A DNA stretch of 64,000 nt from Lepas anatifera (GCA_034440635.1 JAOTON010001681.1:823501-887500), one strand, 5' to 3'. Counted from the stretch's first letter, positions 1-11,545 are shown. Program-made: numbers and translations. Notes: generated by a model from the letters alone, not told the origin.

Positions 1-62
1 GTCCTGTGAATAGCCCCGCACACAATTTAACCCCCGCTGGTTGTACGCCCCGAATTAATTAA

Positions 63-236
63 CTGTTGGGCTTTAGCGACGCACTAACTGCCAAGATTAT
101 ACGGCCTCGCCACCTCTCACCCTGTTGGGAGGGGTTTGGGGGATTAGATCGACTTATTCAGAGGCTCCATCGGGACTTGACCCGGGACCGGTGGCTTAGC
201 AGACATATCCGCTATCCACTTAGCCACCCATTCCCC
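63..236 (-). repeat. tRNA-derived SINE, head type II
   Basis: On the minus strand this reads as a tRNA-like head (box A-like GTGGCTTAGTGGATA; degenerate box B GGGTCAAGTCCC) followed by a conserved core ending in GTGCGTCGCTAAAGCCC. The same core occurs at 5635, 27506, 33042 and 50467. The copy is diverged and I found no clear target duplication. It is a non-coding Pol III retroposon that depends on a LINE; it is not a functional tRNA. Confidence 0.8.
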
Positions 237-1960
237 AGTTTACACCCTTCAACCTGATTTAAGGAGAACTACGTTGTAGTGTATCTTAAGCTCTTTGATC
301 CAATAACCTTTGCTCCAGCCTATGCGCAGGGTGTTTGACATTAGTGTTAACTCCCGTCCCCTAGGTTATTGAGAAGCGACGGAAACTGTGGCGCAGAGAT
401 TCGCCGAACTTGCCCTAGTTGATGCTCAATCCAGCTCGAATTTCTCCGGAAATTACAGGTCTGGCTCATTTGAGGCGTGGTCACCAGGCTCAGTTAAGTG
501 ACATCAGCTTCAAAAATGTGTCAAGTGGCAGAGCTTCCGAGCCGCAGAGCGTCCGAGCTGCTCTGTGAGAGAATGACAGCTGATTGATTTTGTGTCCATG
601 TTGGCAATACGATGTTGCACGGTAAGTCCACCATGTACCACAAGTAGTGGTCACGGGTTTTTTTATGACGTAGACTCGGGTACGGCCTGACCTCTCCATG
701 CAAAATGGGTGAGGGAAATGTTAAAACCAAAGCATGCTCTTCTCTTGTGGTGCAGCTCCCAACACTTCATTCTGCAAATCAACGCGTCTGAGGGCATCAG
801 GTCGTCCAGTATCGAGTGTGGAGTGTCAAATGCGTAGAGTGTCAGGCTCATAGGAATCCCCCACCCCACCTAGACAAATGGTGATGGATTTGCCGCAACT
901 CTGTTGCACCTCCACTTTAGATGATATTCTTATTTTTATTCAGGTCTTCACTCGGGTGTCTCTTAGCACGACAGAAAAACACATATTTGAAATGTATGTA
1001 TTTTGCATTCGCAGACACGGAAGTCATGTTGTTCATGTTGTGCATCATGTTGTTTGCAAATTTTACAAATACAATCGTCTTGAAACCTACAATTCTAACA
1101 TCTAAAATACTCTTAAAAGCTGTCTGGACCTCACCGTGCGACTTCAAAGGTACTATTTTCATGAGTATTTGGAACATGTAGCTCTGGCTGCATATACTGA
1201 GCTGCGTTGAGGGAATAGAAATTAGGCAGTTTCGTGTACATGACAACAGCGAGACAAATCGATGGTTTCGCGGCTACGGCCGGTCGGCGTTGGTTTGGGC
1301 CGTGTTGCTATCGCCCGCCGGTTTGTCGGCAGGCCTGGCGGCCGCTGCCGGTGGTCCAGCTGGGCGGACAGCGTTGCCGTGGCAACCCATGCTGCGAGCG
1401 GCCATAACGTCACGATCCCACGACGGAGAGGAGCTGGGCACCTGAAACATAACGACCTGTTAAACCAGAACAGGCGCCAATACACGGAGCCAACACCGAG
1501 TCCTGGTCACTCCCTCCAACTTTGGCAGACAACTTGTTTCTCAAAATGATACCCTGCATTAAAATCACTAAGAATGCCGAAATTGAGGTAGAAGAAATAG
1601 TATTTATTTCGATGGCGCTGCAAAGATATTTAAAACATTAAGAACGTTTTGTTTACGCATCTGACCGAATAGACACAGGGAAATATAGGCATGATTTTCC
1701 GCCGCTGGGTCCAACCCCCCACTCGAAAACCGGTGGCTACACCAGCTTCTTCGCTATCCCTCCCCAGCACCATAATGCTGCTATCCTTGTCAGGCGACGG
1801 CGACGTCACCTGGGGTCGCCGCCGCAGTAGCTTTGTACTCACACTGTCAGTCGCCAGGCTGCGTGCTGCCAGACCAGCTATCGTCCGAATGGCGTCTCTG
1901 CTTGGCGGCTGAAACTGCGGAGCGCCCTTGTCCAGTCGATGGGCCTCTTGATTCATCTCG
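237..1960. other. no recognisable gene or repeat
   Basis: Short open frames occur on both strands, but none shows a recognisable domain or convincing splice structure. No inverted termini or tandem array were seen. It is probably unique or anciently decayed sequence. Confidence 0.5.
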
Positions 1961-2330
1961 GTGCGCTTCAGTTCACCAGCTGACCTTCCGCCGCTACACT
2001 GCGTGGACGCGTGAAAAGCGACGAGTGTGGTGTCTGCGGACAGCTGTAGGACGGCTGTCAGCGGGCTGGAGTGGGCGCTGCCACAGCCTCACTGCGGTCA
2101 CGCCTCCGGCAGTCAGCAGCCAATAGTAGACAGCCGCCGCTCTCGCACCGCGCCGCCTCCCGCTCCTCGCGACGCGCCGCCTCTGCTTCCACGCGAGCGC
2201 CGCCTCTCCGTCCTCCCCCGCCTCGCCGCCTCCCGGTCCTCGCGACGCGCCGATGGGCTCAGCCGTCGTGGGGGGCGCGACCGGACGCCGCCGCCATTGC
2301 GGGCCTAACTAATCCCGCCAGCCTGGGATC
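1961..2330. other. CpG-rich block
   Basis: The stretch is dense in CG dinucleotides and contains a diverged internal duplication: a CCTCGCGACGCGCC motif recurs at about 2164 and 2236, with similar CGCCTCC runs between. In an animal genome this could be a CpG island marking a promoter, or GC-rich repeat sequence. No adjacent coding exon is recognisable, so a promoter role is only a possibility. Confidence 0.3.
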
Positions 2331-2794
2331 AAGGTCTTGAGCCGGTATCCACCTGCAGACATGGTTAGTGAAATGACGCCTTACCGATTTGATCTTTTTT
2401 ATGTGAATGAGCTGAACATAAAATTAACAAGTTGCCACTCCCTCAGTTTTGTTCTTGGGTCAATGAAGGACATTGGCGTGCCGAGGAGCGGGTGCACTCG
2501 GCAAACTTTAGTCCTGATAATTTCTGCTTTTTCCATGAGTTTCAGGCGTTTTTGAGCCCCGACCTGGGAATATTGTTGTGTATTTGCGTCACACATACGC
2601 ACAGTTATACTATGTACACGGTAGATGTTTTCAGTTATCGGCACCCTTGCGGGACGGTCGGGCCCGCACGCTCCCTTTCACATACCCCACCCAATGATGC
2701 GGCGAGGCTATCCCGATTTCCCCGGCCCGGTGGAGCCGAGGACTGGCCCGGTGACACGAGGCGAGGCCCTGCTCTCGGGGCGCGTCACCGGATC

Positions 2795-2888
2795 GGTGGA
2801 TCTATTTAAAATGTGGATCTATTTTGTCTATCTATTTATCTTTTCATCTATCTAGTTATCGATCTATTTATTTTTGGATCTATTTTAA
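2795..2888. repeat. degenerate ATCT/ATTT short tandem repeat
   Basis: Repeated GGATCTATTT, TCTATCTATTTATC and similar tetranucleotide steps form an imperfect microsatellite directly left of the TTAA MITE pair. Confidence 0.7.
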
Positions 2889-3331
2889 TGTGGCACCTTT
2901 ATAACGCGATTTTAACTGAGATAGCCAGGTTGTAAAGCATGCCGGAAAACCCGGTACCTAACATATCATTTGCATTGGAACTTATAATTTCCGTAGAGAA
3001 AAGCTAAAAACCTATCTGAAATGTACCCCAAATGTACCCCAGCCATGAGGCCACAGTTGTCAGCTGGTAGTGCGACGACAGCGCTGATGTCACGGTGAGT
3101 AGTCATTCAATTGAAGTCCTTGAAGCCTATCGAATGGGATAGTAGTTGCCAGATTATGATGTTATCCACAGGCAGAGGTTTATTGTTCACCCTAGAGGAG
3201 CACTTAAAAAATCAAAATATGAAGCTCATTGTACATTTTTCAGAGAAATCATGGCCATTTTCATGATTTTCGGTCAAAAATATCCCCAATTACACTAAAT
3301 TCCTGGATTCGACCAAAGTGCCACATTCCCT
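2889..3331 (+). mobile_element. TTAA MITE, copy 1 of an inverted pair
   Basis: This copy matches the complete element at 36278-36723 in the same orientation: TGGCACCTT, then ATAACGYGATTTTAACTGAGATAGCC, the GGAAAACCCGG block, and a right end in AAGTGCCACATTCCCT. Its left terminal AGGGAA is lost, but a TTAA remains at 2885-2888. It is non-autonomous, with no coding capacity. The TTAA target points to the piggyBac or Kolobok superfamilies; which one is not decidable here. Confidence 0.85.
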
Positions 3332-3335
3332 TTAA

Positions 3336-3785
3336 AGGGAATGTGGCACCTTGGTCGAATCCTGGAGTTTAGTGTAATTAGGTGTACTTTTAGCCGAAAA
3401 TATTAACAACACTCATGATTTCTCTGAAAAATGTACAATGAGCTCAATATTTTGATTTTTAAAATACTCCTCTAGGAAAATACATAATCATCAGCCTGTG
3501 GATGATGTCATGATCTGGCAACCACTACCATACTTAAAACGCTTCAAGGGCTTCAATTGGCTGATGCTCATCGTGACGCCAGCATATGTCGTCACACCAA
3601 CAGCCACGACAACTGTGGCCTGCTGCTAGGGGTACAAGAGGGGTGCATTGCAGGTAGGTGTTAGCTTTTTTCTACAGAAATCCCGAGTTCCAAGACGAAT
3701 GATATGTTGAGTACCGGGTTTTCCGACTTGCTTTACAACTTGGCCATCTCAGTTAAAATCACGTTATGAAGGTGCCACCTTCCCT
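3336..3785 (-). mobile_element. TTAA MITE, copy 2 of an inverted pair
   Basis: This is a reverse-orientation copy of the same family, sharing the central TTAA (3332-3335) with copy 1 and followed by TTAA at 3786-3789. Both ends are preserved (AGGGAATGTGGCACCTTGG and AAGGTGCCACCTTCCCT). The pair forms a palindrome about 900 bp long with diverged arms, best explained by insertion of one copy into the TTAA at the edge of the other. Confidence 0.85.
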
Positions 3786-3789
3786 TTAA

Positions 3790-5384
3790 AGGCTGATCAG
3801 GCCCGTGCTTTCAATGACAAAGGCGCTGTTTGGTCAGAGAAACTCCGGTGTCAAGGCAAAAACTACCCAGTCTACTGCCATCTCCTGGGTAGGAGGTGGT
3901 CAAGGAAAAGGCTACCAGAGGTCAGCTTTGATCCATGGACGTTCCATATACAACGGCGACGTTTTAACCAACTGCGTCACTGCGGTGGTAAGTTTCAGGT
4001 CTTAGCCTCATATTGAGGTCATATTCAGGTCTTAGTCACTTTGTCGTATTTGGGGAGACGAAATGATCTCGGGTGCACTGAATGGGTGCGCAAGTGCAGG
4101 CGGTGAGTTTTTTAGTTACTTCGGTAACCTTGGCGAGCCCTGTCTTGAGGCGGGAACATCACCAAGTGTCTCTATTGCTTTGACCGAGGTGGAGAATACA
4201 GAATTTTGAGGTCAGTATGGTTATTGGAAAGAGGACTGGAAGTCGAGTGAGTGCGTGGAAGGAATGTGAGTTTGCTGTTGGAAGGGATATTGTGGATGAG
4301 GGTTCATTTTTTATCCGTGATACTGCAGCTTACGTTTCAGGAAATTCATGATTAATCGAACCATTTTTCCCATCTTAAATATCTACAGGAGATAGGTGGG
4401 TACCTACCTACTCAGTACAGTACTGGGTGGGGTAAAAATACCTTGCAGAAGTTTTCCACAGCTCGGAGGAATGTTCAGAATGTACCTTTTGTGGCTCATG
4501 ATTTTTAAGGCTGGATTTGCTTGCTATTTTCTTAATCTGAACTGATTGTGCATACAAATATAGGCTGGTGGTTTTCACACATTGAAGCAAAATAATCCTG
4601 GCAGCGGTGGAGTGTTTAAACCCCACGTCCTGCATTAAATAATGATAGCCTGTGTGGTGCTTGGATGGGTGAACGTTGGGGAATATAAAAATAAGGGGAA
4701 GAGGGATTTATCTGGTTGGTTATTTACCATGGCATCAGGGCCAAATAGTGTATTCTATATATAAATATTAGAAATTATGTAGCTTCCTAGTTCTATGCTA
4801 TGGGTTAGAGATTCAGGGTTATGAGATCCTATCTATATATGAGGTACCTAAAATTGCGGAGCATCAACATGTTTTCACTCCACTAGGTGGTAGCAGATTG
4901 ATGATTCTTCACTTCCATTCTACAGCAGATATTTTCATCTACTGTCAGTCAAAACAAAAAAAACTGGTGGTAGTTGCTGCTTATATTTCATACCATACAC
5001 ATATATTGACAGTAAAGATCATCCATAAAGCATACACTCCTGAATAATAAAAACATGAGCTCATTCCTCCAAACAAAAACATGTCACAGCTCCTGCTGAA
5101 GCGTCCCTGGCGTGGGGCCCCTAAATTGAATCCGAAGGCATATCAATACAGTCCTAAATCAAAGAATTATCCTGAAAAAGTATTGGTTTGGTAAGAAGCA
5201 ATAAACATGTCCAGGAAAAAGGCTGTAGTGGGACTTGTAAGCCTGGAAATACTAAGCCACAAAAATGAGGCATGTGAGGAAAGCGGGGGATTTTGGCCTC
5301 TTTTTGGGATTTTGGCCTCACTCTCCACCTTGCGTGAAAGCAATTTCAGGACCCTGACATCAAATTTGTTCAGTGATAATTAGG
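3790..5384. other. no recognisable gene or repeat
   Basis: This is AT-leaning sequence with only short open frames lacking recognisable domains. No TIR pair, tandem array or RNA gene was found. It may hold old, undated repeat relics. Confidence 0.45.
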
Positions 5385-5634
5385 GTGATCCAATTTATTT
5401 ACCGCAATCTACTTTAGCCTCTAGATAACATAACATAATCATAACTTTGTATTAAGACACAAACATTAAACAACAATCACGTTCATCATCTTTCGGACAC
5501 TCATCAAATGACTTTAATGAACAATCATTACCCATCTCGCCCAGGAGCGGTCCAGGCTTACAATTCAAGCACATGCCGATGTCGCCAGAGATAGCAGCCC
5601 CCGTTTACTTTGGATATATAGAGATCATTGTAGA

Positions 5635-5816
5635 GGGGGCGCGGTGGTGGAGTGGTCAGCATAGCTGCCTTCCACGCAGCCGACCCGGGTTCAAGGCCCG
5701 GCGGCTTCCCTGAACAAGGAGCAAGCTGGCTCCCGAGCAACCCTTCCAACAGGGAGAGAGTTGGCGACGCCATATGACCCTGGCAGTTGGTGCGTCGATA
5801 AGCCCTAATAATTATT
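5635..5816 (+). repeat. tRNA-derived SINE, head type I, with 14-bp TSD
   Basis: The head GCGGTGGTGGAGTGGTCAGC (box A) and GGGTTCAAGGCC (box B) are followed by the shared core CCAACAGGGAGAGAGTTGGC and an end in GTGCGTCGATAAGCCC. It is flanked by a perfect direct repeat GAGATCATTGTAGA (5621-5634 and 5817-5830), typical of LINE-driven target-primed insertion. It sits inside the TA element and so postdates it. Confidence 0.93.
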
Positions 5817-5868
5817 GAGATCATTGTAGATATGTTTCCTTCAAAGCATTCCGTCATGGCTAAGAAAA

Positions 5869-5902
5869 TCTCATTCTGTACACGATATTGTACAGAATGA
5901 GA
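5869..5902. repeat. 14-bp perfect hairpin inside the TA element
   Basis: Arms TCTCATTCTGTACA and TGTACAGAATGAGA enclose a 6-nt loop. The same arms with a 3-nt loop occur in the full-length copy at 57954-57984, so the hairpin belongs to the family consensus. Confidence 0.85.
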
Positions 5903-6977
5903 CTTACATCTGTTCAGCGATGGATGTGCGTTCAGAGGCTCCTGTGAAAATCCTTCCAATCTTCGTTAAGCGCTTCTAATCGATGCTCAAAGTGAGCTGG
6001 AAACGATCTTTAGAACACGTGGGTGACTGCACCCAACAGTAACAGATGCTTCTCACTACTTCATCAACTCTGCATAGCAAGGGCTGTTCTGCGCGGCCAA
6101 ACTTGGGGCCTCAGTACATGCTGTCGTCCCCTAGCTGACACACGTGGACTCCTGGTTTTGGTCACCAGTACAATGAATGCCTGAACCGTTGCAGCCCCAG
6201 TATGCTTCTTCACTTCCACTAGCTCTCAGCGGAGTCTGTCGGTCATCAGACTCAGCTTAAGTTTCTCCTCTTGATCCGTTATCACCTCTAGGTCTGTCGA
6301 TGTGGCTTCTTCAGGCCCCTCAGGTCAAAACCTGAGTTGGATCGATGTAGAAGCACGTGCCAACGCAAAGTGAAAAGGGTCAGCTATTCCTCTCAAATTT
6401 CGCTCGGATCACTACGCCAGAGCTTTGTGGCCAGCTCTGCGTGCAATGGCAGGAACACTGAAGATGGCGCGAAACGGCGAGTAAGTTTTCTCAATCGCGG
6501 TTCGAGCACGCGCACGCAATCTCCGGATACGATTTGACGTGGGATCAAAATACACTGGGGATTCGAATGACTGCAGCTAAAGCTCCCATATTCCTGGTTA
6601 TTTCTGGTGGCAGAATATATTGATTCCTATTATAAGATGACACTTTGAATAGGATATTAATAGCCCTTTGAATTTTGCGGCTAGAATAGGTCGAGCACCT
6701 ATGGTAAAATGATGCTTTGTGGTTTAAAAAATCCCACTTGCAACACCATATTGGTACCATATCAAGCTTCTTCTCGCTATGTTTAGAAGCTGATTTTAAG
6801 CTGTCAAGGCCTACATAAACACTTCCTGTGCTGGAATTATGCCGGGAAGAGGATCTAATGAGAGCAAGCATGCTCAAATGTTTCTTTAATAAGGTTTCAT
6901 GGCATCATTTTATGCTCGAGCAGACCGTTATTCCGGATTAGAGAGAGCACATAGGAATACAAATTTCTGTCAGTGTA

Positions 6978-8570
6978 TCCTCCAATATTGACCATATCTT
7001 ACTTCGATGATCAGACTTATCAAGAATAATTAATATTCTACTTTTGTCAGCCTTCCTTACGACTATGTTTTCGTTAGCTTTAAGCTCCCGAGCAGCTTTT
7101 CGTAGAGCAGGGGTGAAGATGCCTGTCTTGACACGATGTCTACACTGTGTTGCTTCAGCCTGGAGTTGAACCTGAATGTCTGAGTGGAGGGTTTTCCCTG
7201 GTCCTTTAACTTGCATAGATCTTCAAAAAGTATCGATATTTCTGTCTTTTTCTTAATAGGGTCGAATTTTGGGTAGCAATGACAGTTAACACGCGCCCCG
7301 CGGCGGGGCAAAATTCGCCCCCCTCCTGGTTTTCCCCAGATAGCTCAAAAACGAAGGAACGCAGAACAACAAAACTTAAAGTACCTTATTCCTGATCAAC
7401 TGTACACATCCGACCAAATTTTTGAGTTAAGGTCATGTCAGGTCAAGGAGCTATTCAAGGTCAAGTGACTCGACCTCAAAACCTAAAATCACAAGTTTGA
7501 AGCGGCGCCCAGGGAACATCAGTGAACCGATCAGTTTGAAACTTCCACAGTATGATGATGAGGTTATTAGGGTCTATATATCTACTATCTCGGAATTTTG
7601 ATATTCTTGATCTAAGGTTGGGTCAATTTTTGGTCACCCCATTATAAGTCTATGGTGAACAATAGAACGGGCTCGTTTTCAGTAAATACCGAATAGATAA
7701 AGCTCAAAATCCTCAAACCGTCTATTCTTACCACGATCTTGACCATAAAGTTAAGTTTTGAGCATCTGACCTCTCAAAGGTCATGTCAGGTCACGGGAGC
7801 ATAGGAGTGATTGTTTGGGCAATAACTTCTCACTGAATTAACATAAAGCTCCCATTTTGCTTGAATTGTGCTTATATTGTCACGGGGAGTCGATTGATAT
7901 GCAACATGACCATACCAGGTCACTCTGTGACCCTGACCTAGTTCAAGGTCAGGTCATTTTCGCTGTTTGACCTAGCAAGGTCATATTCTACATCATTCGA
8001 TTTGCTGCGACGAGAGGAATCCATGATGCATAAAGATTGGCTTTATCTTCCCTGAGGGCAGATCTAGAGAGATAAATGTACACTGCTCTGTTGTAAGCCT
8101 ATAGAACCTTATTTGACCTATGCTGACCTCAATACTGACCTGACATAAAAATATTCGTATAAAATATTTTTGTCTTCTCAAGAGCTTTCGAACACCGCCC
8201 GTAATTTTCCTTTAGCTTTTGTGGGGAACGAGATACGGAGGAGGGCGAAAAACACCCCCAGCGGGGCGCGTCATGCCAGGGACCCCAGCAGGGCGCGTGT
8301 TAATGCCTAGGTTTAGGAACTCTTTTTGCTTCTCCGTTAACGTTACACTCGATAAGTTTAAAAAACCTGCTTGTTTCTTTGGAAAGACCACAGGACCTCT
8401 GTAAATATTGGACAGTTTTTCAGAGTTCTTCCTTCTGTAATGCTTCTATGTTCTTCGATCACCTCGTCTAGTCTAAGGTTGGTCTCACGCCTCAAGTCCA
8501 ATGACATATCAGGGCGTTCGTAAGCCTCATAAAGTTCGTTAAGCTCCAACTTCAATAAACACATCAGTTT
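6978..8570 (-). pseudogene. Penelope-like element reverse-transcriptase relic
   Basis: On the minus strand, residues encoded around 7000-7130 read ALRKAARELKANENIVVRKA then DKSRILIILDKSDH. This matches the conserved start of the Penelope-like reverse transcriptase, where an 'LK.N..IVI.KADK' motif precedes the fingers. Upstream, after a frame break near 7200, is a YPKFDP segment preceded by NLG, resembling the N-terminal 'NLS...L..KF.P' region of these proteins. Codons at 8358-8564 probably continue toward the N terminus. A TTAA element (7290-8299) splits the frame, and removing it rejoins codons across the TTAA. The palm, catalytic YADD-like motif and GIY-YIG endonuclease are missing because the TA element at 6977 truncates the 3' side. 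Non-functional. Confidence 0.7.
7290..8299 (+). mobile_element. AGGTCA-rich TTAA element, copy 1
   Basis: TTAA at 7286-7289 and 8300-8303 flanks inverted ends CACGCGCCC and GGGCGCGTG. The interior carries about 14 AGGTCA/TGACCT hexamers counted by eye, against roughly 0.5 per kb expected by chance. They include two identical AGGTCATGTCAGGTCA direct repeats (7430-7445 and 7778-7793). No coding capacity. It is inserted in the Penelope relic. Copy 2 (11829-12877) is its close relative in opposite orientation. Confidence 0.9.
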
Positions 8571-8944
8571 CTTCTTCTTCTCGATTTGCGCTGTTGACAG
8601 CCTTCCCTTAAATCTAGAAACAAATCTGCTAGCTTCTACTCCTCATTCGTGAAGTCTTATGTTTGTATAGTTGGGGAGCAGATTCTCTTTAATGCTTTGA
8701 TCGTTAAATACAATTGCTTGTTGAGCTGCAGAAAGTGTTTTATATTTATATTCAATGTTTCCAATAAGTTTTATGTTATTTTCGGTATGTTCGTGCAAAG
8801 TCGTAGCAAAGGACATAAAATAGGTTTAAGTTTCACATAGTAATATTTCACGAAGCTTATGGCATGATTACCTACACACGCAAAGTTGATTAAATCAAAA
8901 AAGTATTAAATCACAAAATGTATTAATCAGTTTGAATTTTATAT
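8571..8944. other. probable Penelope-like element leader, no intact frame
   Basis: This lies between the N-terminal RT relic and the AT-rich terminal region. Only short frames are present. By position it should be the leader of the same minus-strand element, but I see no diagnostic motif. Confidence 0.35.
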
Positions 8945-9475
<531 letters not shown>

Positions 9476-9479
9476 TACG

Positions 9480-10019
9480 TTCTGCGTCGCCATATTTTGT
9501 ACGGATCGTGTACGTCATAGTACGTACGATGGTCTTGGTACCAAGGATTTTCATGTATCCCGGGTAAATGATTTTCCCCGGATACATGAGTAGCTCAATC
9601 AGGCAACGGACTCTACTATCCATCCAATCTGTACTGTCAAAAGCCGACTACATGACTTCAAAAGGTCAACGTGTAGACTTGTTTGTGACCGGCGGTCCGT
9701 CGTAGTTCCTTCGCGGGCTAACTTTGCCTGTTGGCATCCGGCCGAGTTTGTGTAGTCTCCCCTTTTTTGGATCGAGCGTCCATTGGTTGCCATGCTGCAC
9801 TGCACGGACTTGCCCCAGAGTCTTCCTCGCTGACGACTAAGGCAGGCTGGTGAAAAACATGCTAGACCCCCGATTACATAAGCCGAGACGAGTCCGTTCC
9901 TGCGGTCGGTACCGTCTTGAGACTGCTCATGTATCAGGGGTAACACTAGACACCCCATTACATAAGCCGATGAGTCCGTTCCTACGGTCGGTGCAGTAAT
10001 GGTACACGCAGAAACTGCT
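9480..10019. other. non-coding stretch with hairpin and 85-bp tandem duplication
   Basis: An imperfect hairpin lies at about 9551-9588 (TCATGTATCC arms). A diverged tandem duplication spans about 9860-10030: CATTACATAAGCCG followed by GAGTCCGTTCCT and CTGCTCATGTATC occurs twice. No gene recognised. Confidence 0.5.
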
Positions 10020-10452
10020 CATGTATCTAAGGTAATTCACATCACATACCATCTGGTCTAATACAGGTACGTCATAGTGACGTGCACTCGGCAGATTATC
10101 TTCTTCAAGTGTGGCAAATTTCGTCGCAAACATGCGGTTGAGTAGATAAGCATTTTCCTTATCATCTGCTATCTCTACGCTGCCATTGCGGAGCACAGTC
10201 AATCCCTTCTTTCCTCCCTTGAGATACTTTGAAAACGACCAAAAGCGCTTCGGGTCGGTCCTAAAATCATTAGTAAGACTAACAAAGTACCTACTATTTG
10301 TATTTCGAGCTCGCTAGGTTCTTAAAGTTACGGCTCTTCTCAGCGAACTCCGCGCCTGCCGCCGCACTGCCCGCGCGCTTCACATGCTTGTGAGCTAGTT
10401 CCTTTTCGAGCAGAGCAGTTCGCAAATCTCTGTCAAACCACGGCGAACCCTG
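10020..10452 (-). pseudogene. LINE ORF2 fragment (region between endonuclease and RT)
   Basis: Read on the minus strand, 10452 to about 10330 encodes PWFDRDLRTALLEKELAHKH and on to NFKNLASSKY. After an indel with two stop codons the frame resumes YFVSLTNDFRTDPKRFWSF, then GSVEIADDKENAYLLNRMFA. This succession (PWFD..., K..YF, N.F..DPK.FW, I.DD.E.A.LLN..F) is the linker between apurinic endonuclease and reverse transcriptase in Jockey/CR1/L2-type LINE ORF2 proteins. Both catalytic domains are absent and the frame is broken, so it is a dead fragment. Whether it belongs to the same family as the LINE at 38.8-41.1 kb cannot be judged, because the regions do not overlap. Confidence 0.82.
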
Positions 10453-10459
10453 CGCTTCG

Positions 10460-11447
10460 CGTGCACATTGGGGATAGAATCAGTCATAGTGGATTCTAAA
10501 AGACAATACAATGTTATTGATAGTTTCAATGCAGATACCAAGGGAATCACGGCGGGCAAGCGCGCTGGTGGCACTGGGAGCTGAGAACCTGGTCGGCATT
10601 ACGGCTAAAATGGCGGTGGCCGGAAACATTCCAGCGTGTGCGCTGACCCCACGCCACAGGAGGCGGCGCGGCAGTCTGATCCCCTCTGGTATCGGGCCGA
10701 TGGGAGCAGGTGGTCGCGAGGGGCGGGCGGCTATTTGCGGCGCGCCCGGAGCGGTGCGTGGCGCCAGACCGCCAAATAACGGTCCCAAAACACCCATAGA
10801 AAGCGGCCCGGCAAACGGTGCCTTCAGGAGTAGTAGCCCACAACAGCCCGGGCGGGGGTGGGGGCGGCTGCTGATGGGGTGCGACCTGTTGCCTGCGGAG
10901 GGGTGAATACGGCGCGGTAACGGGGCGGACCGGCCACCGGCAGAGCTAAAAATACACATAGTGCCAACATAGCTGGAAAACCGTTGCGAAATTACCAGAT
11001 GAAATATTCTCAGAACTGCTATTTTGACCCATTGCAGTTTAATTGCTTATGAGCCCATTCTGGAGCCAATTCAATCATTTCAATATAGTATGGTGTCCCA
11101 ATACATTATCTATTCTGCTTTAGTCCATTCCCTCTCGTAATGCTCCATAGGCCCCTTCACTTCAGGAAAGCCTTATTTCAGGGTTGAAATCGTTTTCCGT
11201 CGGGGAGAAGTGTAAGTTTTTGGTGACCTCTAGCCCGGCGTCGCCAGCGCGCCGCCGGGCCAGCCGGGGGATTAGACCCGGCCAGCTAGCCAGGGCCTCG
11301 GCTCCTAGGGTACACGTGTGGGAACACCTGGACCGGCGGAGCCTGGTCGGCCGTGTAACGGCGCAAAGTCGGTCAGCAGCGGTTAAAGGCCGGCTGGTGT
11401 TGGTTGACCGTTTGTACCCTCCCGCCGTGTTCTTGGTTGTCCTCTTG
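10460..11447. other. GC-rich stretch, no recognised gene
   Basis: Open frames on both strands at about 10480-10960 and 11160-11525 arise from GC- and CpG-rich sequence with few stop codons. Their translations are low-complexity (Arg, Pro, Gly, Ala) with no recognisable domain, and opposite-strand frames overlap almost completely. Treated as non-coding. Confidence 0.45.
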
Positions 11448-11545
11448 GATTCATACACGTATATTAACAGGAAAAAAGCGCATTACACAAAGCATACACG
11501 CTTAAAACTAGGTAAAATTACATGAGTACCTCTTCGCGCGGCCCC
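11448..11545 (+). repeat. interspersed repeat shared with 28918-29030
   Basis: The segment holding TACACGTATATTAACAG, then ATTACACAAAG and CTAGGTAAAATT recurs in reverse orientation at 28918-29030 with the same order and spacing, including the GC-rich GCGCGGCCCCTA end. It is a small repeat family of unknown class. Confidence 0.75.

Larger units (their letters stand above)
5385..6977 (-). mobile_element. TA-element (CACTGAGAGAAA family), truncated
   Basis: This is a reverse-orientation copy of the full element at 56840-58891. The TIR end AAATTTCTGTCAGTG at 6961-6975 is followed by TA. Homology then runs back through the block with a TCTCATTCTGTACA hairpin to about 5385, where the copy is cut off. 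It is split by a SINE at 5635-5816. Small open frames shared with the 57-kb copy (for example 6337-6537) look like incidental repeat sequence, not protein. Superfamily unassigned; a TA target fits Tc1/mariner-like or other TA-targeting groups. Confidence 0.8.

Noticed and set aside
5640..5710. Functional tRNA gene in the 5.6-kb SINE
   Set aside because: A 14-bp TSD and other copies with the same core show it is a retroposon.
6337..6537. Conserved small protein shared with 57286-57528
   Set aside because: Both lie in copies of the same non-autonomous TA element; similarity is explained by repeat homology and there is no recognisable domain.
9946..10030. Hammerhead ribozyme from CCGATGAGTCCGTTCCTACGG
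   Set aside because: It has GATGAGTCC but lacks the CTGA start and a GAAA after the stem, so the core is not satisfied.
10480..10960. Long overlapping frames on both strands in GC-rich DNA
   Set aside because: Low-complexity translations, no domain, and frames mirrored on both strands; expected when stop codons are rare in GC-rich sequence.
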